64,000 nt of DNA from Gordius sp. MW1 (taxonomy: Eukaryota; Nematomorpha; Gordioida; Gordea; Gordiidae), in assembly GCA_964036665.1 (NCBI GenBank), contig OZ038528.1, positions 6,392,501-6,456,500 on the forward strand, given 5' to 3'. The notes beneath the pieces were generated by a model. The model was not told where the DNA came from and did no database searches. It worked only from the letters and a program-made list of their open reading frames with translations. Of the stretch, positions 11,651 through 22,651 are shown piece after piece; positions within the stretch are counted from its first letter, which is position 1, and every line of letters starts with the position of its first letter. The position numbers and the translations under genes were made by a program.

Positions 11651-12570
11651 ATTTCTAGAAATTGGTGCCCAACACTAAACGAATCTCTGCCAGTTTGTAT
11701 TACCCCACAATTTTTGTACCCCTATTACTCCAAAATACTTTTATGCTTCGTGGTGAGAAGAAAATGATTACTACTAAACCGTTATTTTCTTTCCTCACTA
11801 ATTTCCCAGCCCTCACCCATTCCACTGCCCAAACCATTCCCTCCTCCCAAATCATATCGACGTCGGATATATTCACCCATACGTTATTTTTTAGAGCATA
11901 AAATGTTCCAACCGGGACAGCAAGAAGTTCTGCCAAGTGAGGGCACAGATATCTACACTGAGCAAATTATCTCCCTCTGAAGTCAATGCAAGAGCCCAGC
12001 GCGCTACCATCACAAGCCCAATCCGTGCTTACAGGTTGGGTCAGTAAGTGAACAGTATTGAAGCGCTCCTTGAATCGAGACTTCCCGGGTTGCAGGCGCC
12101 TTCGAGAGAAGCAAGACGTCAAGAACCTCCTCGAAGAGACATTACCTCTTCTCCCCCAATATAGGAATCTGCGGAAAACACCATTCATTGGGGACCGAGC
12201 CCACCGAAAAAAGTACATACACTCATTGACACTGAGCTTCGTAGGATTATTGAACAGAAAAAAGCTGTAGCACCTTCCCCTGAACCAACTAACCTCGAAA
12301 GGTCTTAAGGAAGCCTTTGATAAAAACCAATCAATCCCATTATATCAAAAGCACGAAGCTGAATTCCTGTTATCAGTCGGTGAGACTTTTGAAAATTTCG
12401 ACACCACCGTAAATAAATTCTCAGAAAGGGTGAAAACAATAGCGATTGCAACTTACTATGGTTGGCAAGCTGTCACGGAAAAATCCAAGGATTGGACAGC
12501 CCAAAATGGTTTTGGCTACTACACACAGCCGGTCAATACTTTTCGTGCTTTTAATCGCTTCCCAAAAGAA

Positions 12571-12985
12571 GATGGCTCACCATAAAACTATTAGAGCTAC
12601 AACGGTCCTTACTTTCCCTTTCCCAATGACCATCACATACAGCCACATTGCTGCAGCTGACGCATCTACCCTTTACATTGGCATCTCATTCAAAGGCCAA
12701 AACATGTCAATATCGAAAGCAGATGTCATGTCGGCTTTCAAATGTCATAACTTCATCCCCAGCCCCACGATAAATCTGCTCGAGATGCTAGCAATCCCCC
12801 TGGCCTTTTTACGAGTAATTCCAGTCCCTAACATGACTCCTAAGATATGCACGGACTCCAGAACGGCCTTCTATATCTTCAAGAAGGGAACGGCTCACGC
12901 TGCCCACCTGGAAGAAGCCTTCGACAAAATCATACAGGCCATTGTCATGGACCGTGTTCTTGCCATCAAAAATAGACTTAAGTAA
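12571..12985 (+). repeat. Copy B of the ~430-bp direct duplication
   Basis: The partner of 11214-11650, with the longer surviving reading frame (open for about 179 codons from 12446). The pair suggests either an internal duplication or two nested insertions of the same element. Confidence 0.6.
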
Positions 12986-13230
12986 GTACCTATCGATAGA
13001 ACCCAGCGGATTGTAAGAAATCGGTTCCCAAACTACCCGGCTTGGTCAGGAATAGGTGGACTGATGTTCCAGAGCCAAATTTTTGAGCATTACGGACAGG
13101 ATTGCAACCGGTTTGCCGTGGCAGAATACCGTAGATTAGTTTTGAAATCTTACTATATCTCATAACCCTATTTTTCCGTACTTTATCTTGCTTCTCTCTC
13201 ACTAAACGAATCTCTGCCAGTTTGTATTAC

Positions 13231-13584
13231 CCCATAATTTCGCTCATATTTACATATCAGACTTATAATACTCGTTTTACCTTTATGTTTATCAATGTGA
13301 AATATAAGAATTATCCCATTCATTATTTAAAGTTTACTATTTAATGATCATGATATAGCTAACTTTATTAAAGCAATTACCACCAAAGTCAAGCATGGAT
13401 GGGCTTTTGTTAAAAATTGCGGGTTGGGCTTGGACGAGCGTTATAGTAATGAAACGTGCTCAGGCCGGGCCTATCCATTAGTAGGTGCAAAACCTTTATA
13501 TTTTAATACATAAAAATGGTGTTTTTTAAGATGTTCATCAAATTTTATTATTATTTAACATTACAATATAATTAAATCAATATT
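13231..13584. other. Intergenic DNA, no gene seen
   Basis: AT-rich. 13390-13490 has a GCCGGGCC-type patch (GGGTTGGGCTTGGACGAGCG) reminiscent of the GCCCG islands elsewhere. Confidence 0.35.
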
Positions 13585-13742
13585 CGTGGGCGTAGCCAGG
13601 TTTTAAATTGGGGCGGGGGGAGGTAAAACGTTTAAAAGTTCAATTAGGGGGGGGGGGGGGCAAAACATAAAATTTTTAATTTTTAAGAGGTTTTGCACTA
13701 AAAAATTTCCTTCCCTCCCCCCCATCCTGGCTACGCCCATGT
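13585..13742 (+). mobile_element. GGGCGTAGCC MITE, type A copy
   Basis: Ends GTGGGCGTAGCCAGGTTTT and ATCCTGGCTACGCCCAT. The inside has the diagnostic CAAAACATAAAATTTTTAAT with two G runs, followed by a C run after AAAAATTTCCTTCC. Same family as 16858-17030, 35215-35365, 35965-36095 and 57751-57913. Confidence 0.75.
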
Positions 13743-14394
13743 CCATATTAATTTTCGTTTGTTATTTATTCATAGAACTTGTGATTTTTAAATGAGTGGA
13801 TTACAAAAGTTTTTATTTTTTAATAAGGGGATCGTGAGAAAGTAACATAGATATATTTAGTTATATAAAATTAACCTTGCATAGAATTTTAATAATTTTT
13901 TGGTTTTATGCAGCTTCAAATGCTACTAGTGAAAATTTAACGGCGCGTTACTTTTGGAAGAAACAAAAGCCTGTTTGAGACTGATATATTTAACATGTAT
14001 GGAACATTGTCGACATATAAATAAATGATTCTTTTAGTTTTGACATAAAATGGTTAAAAAGCCGCGAATTATATAATAATTTTTTTGGGAAGGTGTAGGC
14101 TGGACCTGTGCTTTGCAAAAAAACAGCGAGCGAACTCGGGCTTGTAATTTTATTTTAATGGTCCCGAGGCGGGACAATTTTTGATATTGTTGGGTAAATT
14201 AAGCCAAAAAGATTTATGCAAGGTTTAGTCCAAACAATGGCTCTAATTAGCGCAAACAGAAAAATTTGATGGAGCTCTCTGCAATTTGCGTCTCTGAAGA
14301 TATTATTAATGCATTTTTTACCAAAAACCCATAGTAAATATTAAGTTTATATAACTTTAATTAGTTTTTGTTTAATCGAAATTCATTGACACAA

Positions 14395-14545
14395 AATTTA
14401 CCCCCCCCCCCACTTGATTAAATAATCCTGCCTTCGCCACTACTATATATAAGCTTAAGAAAATTTTGTTTAATAGTAGTATTATCAGATTTTTTTGAAA
14501 ACTCCCCCTTCCCTTAAGGCAATTCTGGCTACGCCTATGTTTAAT
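14395..14545. mobile_element. Decayed GGGCGTAGCC-family relic
   Basis: A C run at 14400, CCTGCCTTCGCCACTAC, then CTCCCCCTTCCCTTAAGG and a right end TTCTGGCTACGCCTATG. It is too eroded for a clean boundary. Confidence 0.4.
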
Positions 14546-14659
14546 TATAAATATTTATTAAAAAGTTAGGCATATGTTTACCAAGTATTAAATAAATTGA
14601 CCATTTTTATGTGCTAATACAAAATTTGATATTAAAAAAATAATATATTGTTTTTTTAA

Positions 14660-14995
14660 ATTTAAAAAAATTCGGATCGGCCAAGACCACGCTTCTCGTC
14701 TCGCCTCTACGAACACCTCCCGCAAGGCTCTTAGCCCACTATTTATAGTCTCGCCCACTATCGCCAGCTCTCGTAAGCGGTCTCATTTGATATCGTTACC
14801 TGATAACAGTCTTGCCTATAAGTCTCTATAATGAATTGGTCCGCCATTCTCTTTTGCAATTCTTTGATTCCGAAGTTGCAGATGTTGCAGCCTTGAGCAT
14901 ATTCGCGTACACGTATATCGTTTCTCAAACCTTTTGTCGAACCTTTGAGAATTCACATCTCTTTGTCATAACACATTCAAGTACTATCAAATAAT
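14660..14995. other. GC-richer transposon remnant, unidentified
   Basis: The base composition rises sharply over 14675-14960 (CCAAGACCACGCTTCTCG, CGCCTCTACGAACACCTCC). Both strands read through long stretches with few stops but no domain I recognise. It is likely an eroded retroelement or LINE tail. Confidence 0.35.
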
Positions 14996-15339
14996 TTTCT
15001 TATCTGTTTTTTCGCTTCTTCGTATAAAATTCCTTTAAGATCTTGTGGTCTTTAGTCCTCTAACATCAATTGGAAGGTCTCCTTTAGGCTGCTTAATAGC
15101 ATAGCGGCTTTACTGTCGTCAGTAGGTGGTTTTAGTTCGCTCCTTAGGAATATTTTTTTGTGGTTTTATCTATTGTTATAAGCATTTTTTCGTTTATTCT
15201 ACCAAATATACTGGGAGAAATATCTAACATTTTTTTGTGTAGCAGATGTTTATTCACATTCTAAGTTTAAAGATGTGGGAGAGTTTCATTAATCATCGCG
15301 AGTAAGATCAAAAGGGGTAAGTGGTACATTGGCCGCTAG

Positions 15340-15680
15340 TGCCTAGGTAATAATAAAAAATACGCGATGTTATAATTTATATATAAAGGGAGAGGGGGGA
15401 AATCGGATAAGTATATATGAGATACGCGGTATTAAAATGTGTATAGAGATCTGGGAATCCGTATATATCACTATAGCGATAGGGGGAGAAAATCCTATAG
15501 ACGACTATAGGGAGAGGGGGAGAATCTGTATATAAAACAAGTTTATATTGCGTTAGAAATATATTCATGTTATTTGCGTTAATACTTCTGCATCACCGCG
15601 TCGCGACGCCACTGTGGCGCACGTTATAACATTATAACCACCTATAAAAGGGGTATAGCGATCTATAAAACGTAGGGAAT
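15340..15680. repeat. Imperfect GGGAGAGGGGG / TATATAA tandem region
   Basis: Blocks of AAAGGGAGAGGGGGGAAAT, TAGGGGGAGAAAATCC and TAGGGAGAGGGGGAGAAT alternate with TATATA spacers and GATCT. They look like degenerate tandem units upstream of the Star-like gene. No function can be read. Confidence 0.4.
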
Positions 15681-15919
15681 GGTAACCGTGTATACAGAAA
15701 CGATGCTATACGTTAAAAATAATACGGTAATTTAATTGTCACTCAAGGTATTCCCACTAACTCATTACAGTTCTGTAATTTACTTAACACCAGAGGCCCT
15801 AAGTACTACTATTACCTCTCTACAGTAACAACAGATTTGTCGGTTGAGACGAAAGTTGAGATTGGATGACAACATAAAAGATTTGCATACCATTTTTGTG
15901 TGCTACCATTTGAACAAAT

Positions 15920-16790
15920 ATGGTTCTTAAACTTACGAAATTTAAAAGTAAACTTTTTGCGAAGAAGAAGGTCCAATGTCTATTTGTTTTTTTATTTATT
16001 ACCCTTTTTTATTACTATTTCAAAGACACTTTAGCATTTTTAAATGAGTCGGTGTTATTTGAAAATGCTGATACAATTGATTCTATGCTAGCAAAAAATC
16101 CGAAAGAAGACGATCAAAAAATTATATTTTATATAATTCAAAATTATCTCCACAGAGTACACAATCACTTTTTGTATTTATTTTTAAAAGCCAAACTATA
16201 TAGATACCTATAATTTAATGGACCCTCTAAAATCTGATTATTCAATGGGTCAAAGTTTCATTATAAAAAAGTTAATGGATGCTGATCCTGATAATAATTC
16301 ATCAAACACTAAATTTTTTATTGAGTGTGGTGCCTATGATGGTGAAATAAGATCAAATACATTGTACTTTGAAAAACATGGTTGGTCAGGTCTTTTGATT
16401 GAACCTGACCCCAATAACTTCCTAAAACTTTTGACTAAAAATAGAAAAAGTTATGCTGTAAATGCATGTCTTTGTCCCAATACCTCACAACCAAGAATGG
16501 TAATTAAATCTACATATATTAATTTTTTAAATTGCTTTTAGGTAACCTTTATTCCTTTTTCTAATCGTGGTCATATTCAGCAATACGCCAATGAAAAACA
16601 TAAAAGTTGGAATATCAAAACTATGAGTGATCCTTCCCAATACCCTTGCTTCTCTTTGTACACCTTAATGCTTACTATTAAAAAACTGATGCCTTCATTT
16701 CCATTAATTATAGATTATTTTTCTTTGGATATTGAAGGTGCAGAGCTTGATGTGTTGAAAACCATCCCATTCCATAATATTTATATCAAG
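15920..16790 (+). CDS. Star-like FkbM-domain membrane protein, exons 1-3
   Basis: Exons 15920-16156, 16191-16499 and 16542-16790; the last exon is at 33394-33594, giving 331 aa. Introns 1 and 2 are only 34 and 42 bp, with GT...AG borders, and the joins keep frame. Residues 18-34 (VQCLFVFLFITLFYYYF) form a signal-anchor after a basic N-terminus, so the domain should be lumenal. FFIECGAYDG near residues 121-130 is the SAM-binding motif I of FkbM methyltransferases; GWSGLLIEPDP and YFSLDIEGAELDVL complete the fold. Drosophila Star has this architecture and helps EGF-ligand export from the ER; whether this protein is an enzyme or a trafficking factor is unknown. The ATG at 15920 precedes the anchor. 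The long last intron carries the giant inverted repeat. Confidence 0.88.
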
Positions 16791-16857
16791 GTAATTATTC
16801 AATTATTTAACTTTGTAAATGGCTGCCTGTTAGCTACATTAAATTGCACAGTATTGG

Positions 16858-17030
16858 CATGGGCATAGCCAGGTTTTGGATTAGGGGGGGGGGGGGGGGT
16901 GAAGCGTTTAAAAGTTAGATTGGGGGGGGGGGGGGGCAAAACATAATTTTTTTTAATTTTTAAGGGTTTTTTTTATATAAATTTTTTTTCGTCATTTAGG
17001 GGGGGGGGGGGGTGCGGCCCATGGCTACGC
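16858..17030 (+). mobile_element. GGGCGTAGCC MITE, type A copy at the border of the giant inverted repeat
   Basis: Starts ATGGGCATAGCCAGG, contains three long G runs and CAAAACATAATTTTTTTT, and ends CCCATGGCTACGC. Its right end directly abuts the left end of the 16.3-kb inverted repeat, masking any target duplication there. Confidence 0.7.
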
Positions 17031-18350
17031 GAATCCCATTCACAATGCCAATCATCCACAATGCCAATGACTGTAACAAACTAGACACAAAAACTAAAAA
17101 CTATAATTTAAATGGCAAAATTGTAATATATTAAAAAATTACTAAATATAAAGCTATTAATAAAAAAATAAATAACATATGCATAGGCTTTTAATTTGTA
17201 GTTATTTGCACATAAACTAATGAATACTTATAGAGATTAAGGTGCACACGACCTTTTATAAGCTTACGTATTTTAAATGATAAGTCATATGTTATTATTT
17301 TTAAGTAATAGGTCACTATACAGTTAATTTTATTATAATGATTATCATATATCTATGTGTACTTATAATGTTATTAAACAACAGTAGAATAATGACTATG
17401 TTTTAAATTAATTTTGCATTTTGTATATAAATACATTTACATTTGTATTACAATTATGGCTTGTTATAGACTAATATATATTTACTTTATACCAAAATGC
17501 ATAAGTTAATGATACTTATATATAGTTGGATATTAGCAAATTAATTATAAATTGAAAATTTTACATCTGATTAATGTAGATTTTTGGATTTAATTACATT
17601 ATCTAAATATGTAAACTTTCTTATAATTATACTATATATTATTTGTTGACAAATAGATTAGTATTGAAACATCTCTGGGATAATATTGATAAAACATAGA
17701 TTTTTATGATTTGCATATTATTGCTATCAAATAAATTTTATAGTAATTGTTGCCTTTTCTATTTTCTAATATTGATAAATAAATTGGTATTAAATGGACA
17801 TTAGCCTTATAATTTAAAAAATATAAACAATATGAAAAATAGAGATATACATGGCATTGCTATAAAAAAGGACAATAGTTTAATTTTAAGAATAAAAATA
17901 ATATTTTAGGTCTATATGTATATGTTACTAATTTAAACAAAGGTCATAAGGTAATGATATTATAACACATTAACCAATGTCCAAATACTAAAATTCCTAA
18001 GTAAAATAAAACTTGAAATTTTTTTATATGAAACTCTTAATTTTAATTTTCAACATTGACTTTTATCATTGATTTAAGTGAGTGAGATTAAATAAATTTG
18101 CCAGATTTTAATTACAATGATTAAACTTTATTATAATTAATGTTTATTTTATAGAAACAAGTGAACTTTATAATTTTTTCTGTTTATCAAAGATATAAAT
18201 GTTGTTAAATATGACAAACATTAAGTGATTTTACAATTTGAGATACGGGGAACACAACAACGTTATACTTTATGATAAAATTGTGTTAATTTTGGAAATC
18301 ACGTTTGACTTGGTTTGTTAACGTGAGTTTGCTTCGGGGGGTTAGTGGCT
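17031..18350. repeat. Left arm, outer AT-rich segment
   Basis: Non-coding, very AT-rich. It begins with two CAATGCCAAT boxes (17043-17072) and ends near GTTAGTGGCTCATCAGCCC. It is mirrored at 32030-33350. A similar CATTGGCATT box recurs in the loop at the centre. Confidence 0.7.
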
Positions 18351-18713
18351 CATCAGCCCAAAACTTGCTGATAATCCATTCACATCAAGCTGATTTCTCT
18401 GGACAAATTCGGTAAAAAAAATCGAATAAAAACATGATGAAATGCTAAATGTTAGGGACTAGTTTTTAGGAATGCGTAAATTAATTGCATTGTCTTGTAT
18501 TCGCCTCTCCTGTCCAATTCGCAATTTATGGCTGTGGACTTATGCTTCTTTAAAAAATTTTTTTGCTTTCACAAAAAGATCAGCTAATTAATGTGTTGTT
18601 TTAAGTTTTTCGGCCTCGCCCGAGGTCAAATTCCATTAAGGCTTATGGGCGCGATTGATTACCGTTATGTATAAATTCCTTTTGGCGATTTGTCTACGTA
18701 TGACCTTTTTTTC

Positions 18714-20433
18714 CTATAGCTGTTTGTCACATTTAGTGGCCAGCTCCTTTAAGTAGGTTCTCCATGTATTCCTGCACTTACACCAGCTTCGCTTTAGCTC
18801 GTACCTTCTCAAGTCCATATCAATTTTATGCTTCCATGTCAGTTTAGGCCTCCCTCTCTTTCGCTTACCTTCGATTCGCACTTTCTTTATACGATTTGCC
18901 AAGTGACTTTCCTCCCGTCTCTCCAAATGGCCATACCATCTCAATCTTCTTACCACCAACTTTCTCTGAATCGGAACTACATTTAGTTTGTTCTTTATGT
19001 CTTGATTCCTTATATGATCCTTTTTGCTTATTCCCAAGATCCATCTCAACATTCGCATCTCCATTGTAGCCAAGCTTTGCTCCTTTTTTGCCTTTATTTC
19101 CCAGCTTTCCGCTCCATACAATACCGTGGGTACAATAACGGTGTTATATAACCGTCCTTTCAATTTGAGTGGTATGTGCTTGTCACATAGCACACCACTC
19201 AACTCCCTGAATTTTAGCCAGCCTGCGTTTATTCTTGCCTTAATTTCGTTTTCCACACCTCCATCACATTGTACCCTAGAACCAAGATATTTGAATTCTT
19301 TCCTGCTGCTTAAACACAAGTCATCGATTTGCAAGTGTGTTTCTTTGTATTCATTCCCCAACTCCAAGCATACATATTCCGTTTTATCTCGGCGTTTCTA
19401 TACATATCCTTTATTAACATTATATAAGCCTCAGGTACACCATTGGAACTCAGGCTATCCCATATCAACTGCCTTGGCCACTTTATCGAAAGCTTTCTCA
19501 AGATCGATAAAACACATATGAAGATCCTTTTGTTTTTCCTTATATACTTCCATAAGTCTCCTAAGACCATGTATTGCATCTGAAGTCGACTTTCCAGGCA
19601 TGAACCCAAATTGTCGTTCATCTATTGATATTATTTTTCGGAGTCTAGCTTCTATAACCTTTTCCCACACCTTCATTACGTGGCTCGTTAACTTTATCCC
19701 TCGATAGTCGTTGCATTCTTGTACATCTCCCTTCATTTTATAGATAGATATAACATAGCTTTCCCTCCACTCATCAGGCACCATACCACTTGCAAGTATT
19801 TTGTTAAACAGCTTTGCAAGTAGATGTACACCTAAGGGTCCTAGCATTTTGAAAGCTTCCATAGGTATATTATCAGGTCCCACCGCTCTACCCATGGTCA
19901 TCTTTTTGAGCACCTTATCAAGCTCTTCTTCTGTCACTTCTAACTCTGGGTCATATTCATAGTTCTTGCTTTCGCAGTGGTCCGAAAACCCATTTTAATT
20001 GTTTAATAATTCTTTATAATATTCTTCCCAACGATCTATGATTTGATGGTCCAGAGTTAGAGTGATGCCATCTTTGCTCTTTATGGTTTTCACGTTTACC
20101 ACATCCTTTGAGTTCCTTGCCCTAGTCTTTGCGATTTTGTAGATCATTCTTTCCCCTTCTTTACTGGTTAACTTGGCATTCAAATTATCGTAGACCTGTT
20201 TTAGCCTTGGCTACACAACGTTTTGCCTCATTTTTAGCTTTCACATATGCCAATCGTGTTTCCTCATTTCTGTTTCCTGACCATAATTTGTAAAGCTTTC
20301 TTTTCAATTTGACCCGGCGTTGCACGTCTTCGTTCCACCACCATGTCTCCTTATCTTTTTGTATACCTGGTTTACCTTCTCCTAGAACACATCTCGCTAC
20401 TGATCGTACCGTGTTAGCTATGTTATTCCACAT
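18714..20433 (-). pseudogene. RTE-like LINE fragment, left arm (dead)
   Basis: Reading 20433 down to 18714, broken ORFs give a linker (DKETWWWNEDVQRRVKLKR), reverse transcriptase motifs (VGPDNIPMEAFK, ECNDYRGIKLTSHVMKVWEK, RQFGFMPGKSTSDAI, MCFIDLEKAFDKV), then the post-RT region (EFKYLGSRVQCDGG, VLYGAESWEIK, RRLRWYGHLERR). These fit RTE-type non-LTR elements. The endonuclease is missing, and an internal deletion near 19370-19400 removes the palm segment with the catalytic YxDD, so it cannot work. The right arm has the same breaks, so the damage came before the inverted duplication. Confidence 0.85.
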
Positions 20434-21023
20434 ATCGTTAGCATTGACTTTATAACGGATAATTGGAAAAATGGCTAAAAAATTCCCTGCAAATCAATGA
20501 TGACCGTTGCTTACTCCTAATTTGTCTGTCCCTTAACTGAAGTCAATATCCTTGTTAATTACCTTTTGTCTTTGCTATTTATTTTCGTAAATCTTACCTT
20601 GAAACTCGTCCCACATTTACAATTTCTAACCCCAAATATATACTAATGTAATGACCTCTGTTTACATTTAATTTGTCGGACCCCGGCCAGAGGCTAAAAT
20701 CAATTCTAATATTTGTGCCAGCAGCTTTTGACCATTTGGTACCTTGATTTCAAAGATACATTTTCCCATCAAAAAAATATTTGTTCTTTTTCTGAATTTC
20801 ACTTGATTATTAGACTTTTTTTTTGTAAATTTGTCAATTTCGTTGCTTTAGGTTATAAACTTACTTGTTTCTCTGACCCCCTGCTTAGATTTTGCCCATT
20901 GCCAATCCAATTTCTCCCCCTTCCTTTGCCCCTCTTAGTATAAATAAGAGATTAATGATAGACCGCACTGAAACGGTTTAACTTTAACCTCTACACAGTT
21001 CACAAGAAAATTAATAATAAATT
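20434..21023. other. Left-arm spacer between LINE fragment and transposase
   Basis: Non-coding DNA with no domain; it includes the 3' flank of the transposase. It is mirrored at 29355-29944 with rare substitutions. Confidence 0.5.
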
Positions 21024-22651
21024 TTATTCAGGGTCACTAGTGTCTGAAAAGTCACTAGTGTCCCTGTCATCTGAAATATTCGAATCATTATTAGCAAACG
21101 AATGCAATATAACAGTATTAGAATAATTCCAAAATCGCGAGTCAAAATCAAGAGATATCAATTTCGCGACGTTATCTACATAATTAAAAATATCAGTATA
21201 ACGCGAAGTATCAGAATATAAAGCGTGTAAAGTGTTAAGGTGAGCATTTTTCATGCGAACGCATTTATTAATCGAATATAAAGTCTGGCCTTGATCAATC
21301 TGCATGAGATTGATCTCAGTCTTTTCATTATTTTCAAGTAAAAAAGCAATACAGGTATAAATATCTGGATGCGGTTGCCCAATTAAGGACTTTAGTCCAT
21401 TGTGGTAGCCTTCGAGGTGGTTGTTGGTCCTAGGACCAACAGCCTCGTACCTCTGCCACATTGAATAAGGGAATGTGGCAGAGGGGCTAATCCAACTACT
21501 TAAAATATAATCAAAAAAAGATCGTAGTTTTGCATGTTGGGAGACAAAAGGGTCGTCCCAACATGCTCTCCAAACAGTGAAGACATCTTGAAACCGCAAA
21601 AAAGGGAGACCCGAGACTCTCCTAATTAATTTTCGTATGGTGGGATTTCTAGAGTATTCCTTTTTAAATTCAAGTTTATCCATCCGTCTCAAGATAGCCC
21701 TTGAAAAATGGAAGAGACATCCTTAAAAACATATTAGCGCTACAAATTAATTATTACCTTTTACTACGGCATTGGGAAAGCATGTTCGAAGAGCGCTCTT
21801 TGCAGAGCGCTCAAAATCAATTTGGATATAAGTCGGGTCCAATCGCAAACCTAAAGCCAAACATATGTCCTTTAATTTTTGGAAGACCTTGCAATATGTT
21901 TCGCGCTTTCTATTAGGCATAAATACATAGACCGCGGGGATCATATGTTCCTTGTAGTAGGCGTGAATAGTATAAAGCTAAAATTATCGATATATAAATA
22001 CATAAAATTAATAATTTACTTGATGAAATAAGGTAGGGCAGACTTTAAATGTACCATCCATTATGGATGGTACCTGGCACAAAATCCTTAAAATAGAGGG
22101 TGTCCCAAAAATGATGAGATTGTTGTCATCATTCCACAGCAAGAACGACTCATTATTTGGGGTTAATGTTTGGACTTCGGTCAAACGAATTTGACTTCTG
22201 TCCGCGGGAACAAGTTGCCTATTGGGGATGGCCCTTTTTAGCGTCAACCTCACGGATTTCAAGGAAGGCGTTGCCAATGGGAATTCCGGTAGTTCGGGGA
22301 CCTCACGAAGTCTTGACGCCATGGTTTGATGATATATCCTGCTAATTTTGGTAGCAGGATTCGCTGCTACAGCATCTTTTAGCCTCATCCTAGTAACCAA
22401 CGCCTCATACTCTTCCCTCGGTGGTAAATGATTATGTTGTCGCTTGGCAACAACATGTCCATTAAATTCCGAGGCAATTGCTGAGCAGGACGAGTTTCTA
22501 CACGAGTAATATGTTTTGCCTCTAACTGTAATTTTTTTCCTATAGAGGTAGGAAGAAAAATACAAGTGGAATCCACCCTTTTGCGATCTTAAATACTCTG
22601 GAGATGCCTCTATGGGTTGAGATGTTTCCAAAATAGAGTTTGCAGAAGCAC
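21024..22651 (-). CDS. FLYWCH + MULE transposase, left arm (catalytic residues present)
   Basis: Exons on the minus strand: 22651-22020, 21977-21758 and 21721-21024, with introns of 42 and 36 bp. The first exon has a FLYWCH zinc finger (SQKGGFHLYF, YYSCRNSSCSA, then QHNH), which binds DNA. The MULE DDE core follows: SIMDGTFKVCP (first Asp), IQIDFERSAKSAL (second acid), the exon 2/3 junction restoring KGCLFHFSRAI (CxxH), and TNNHLEGYHNG (final Glu). The tail is acidic with repeated DTSD. Recognised coding length is about 515 aa, right for Phantom-type MULEs. No ATG is evident: the frame enters through an acceptor (GTGTTTTAG) at the edge of the satellite array, so a further 5' exon is needed. 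Transcription would have to come from within the array. It lies antisense to the host gene. Confidence 0.85.

Larger units (their letters stand above)
10034..13230 (+). pseudogene. Decayed retroelement with reverse-transcriptase relic
   Basis: This region is less AT-rich than its flanks and is littered with broken ORFs. 10189-10527 reads as a reverse transcriptase core: FATKIDRNSAFF (palm motif A), FGFK, YKFLHMGASF and VYLDYILIY (motif C, where YxDD has become YLDY and so lost a catalytic Asp). GHFHAFIYIITGRSRFLYPW near 11105-11170 is a later element-derived segment. Parts of 12050-12540 read as a charged Gag-like stretch (SPEPTNLER, then FLLSVGETFENFDTTVNKF). Order and motifs suit a DIRS- or Ty3-like LTR/YR retroelement, but I cannot fix the clade. 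Many frameshifts are present and no part is functional as it stands. Confidence 0.6.

Noticed and set aside
19024..19521. 165-codon plus-strand ORF over the left LINE (and its mirror at 30857-31354).
   Set aside because: It is the antisense shadow of the reverse transcriptase frames, which carry the recognisable motifs.
22157..22345. 62-codon ORF antisense to the transposase (mirror at 28049-28237).
   Set aside because: Shadow of the FLYWCH exon on the other strand.
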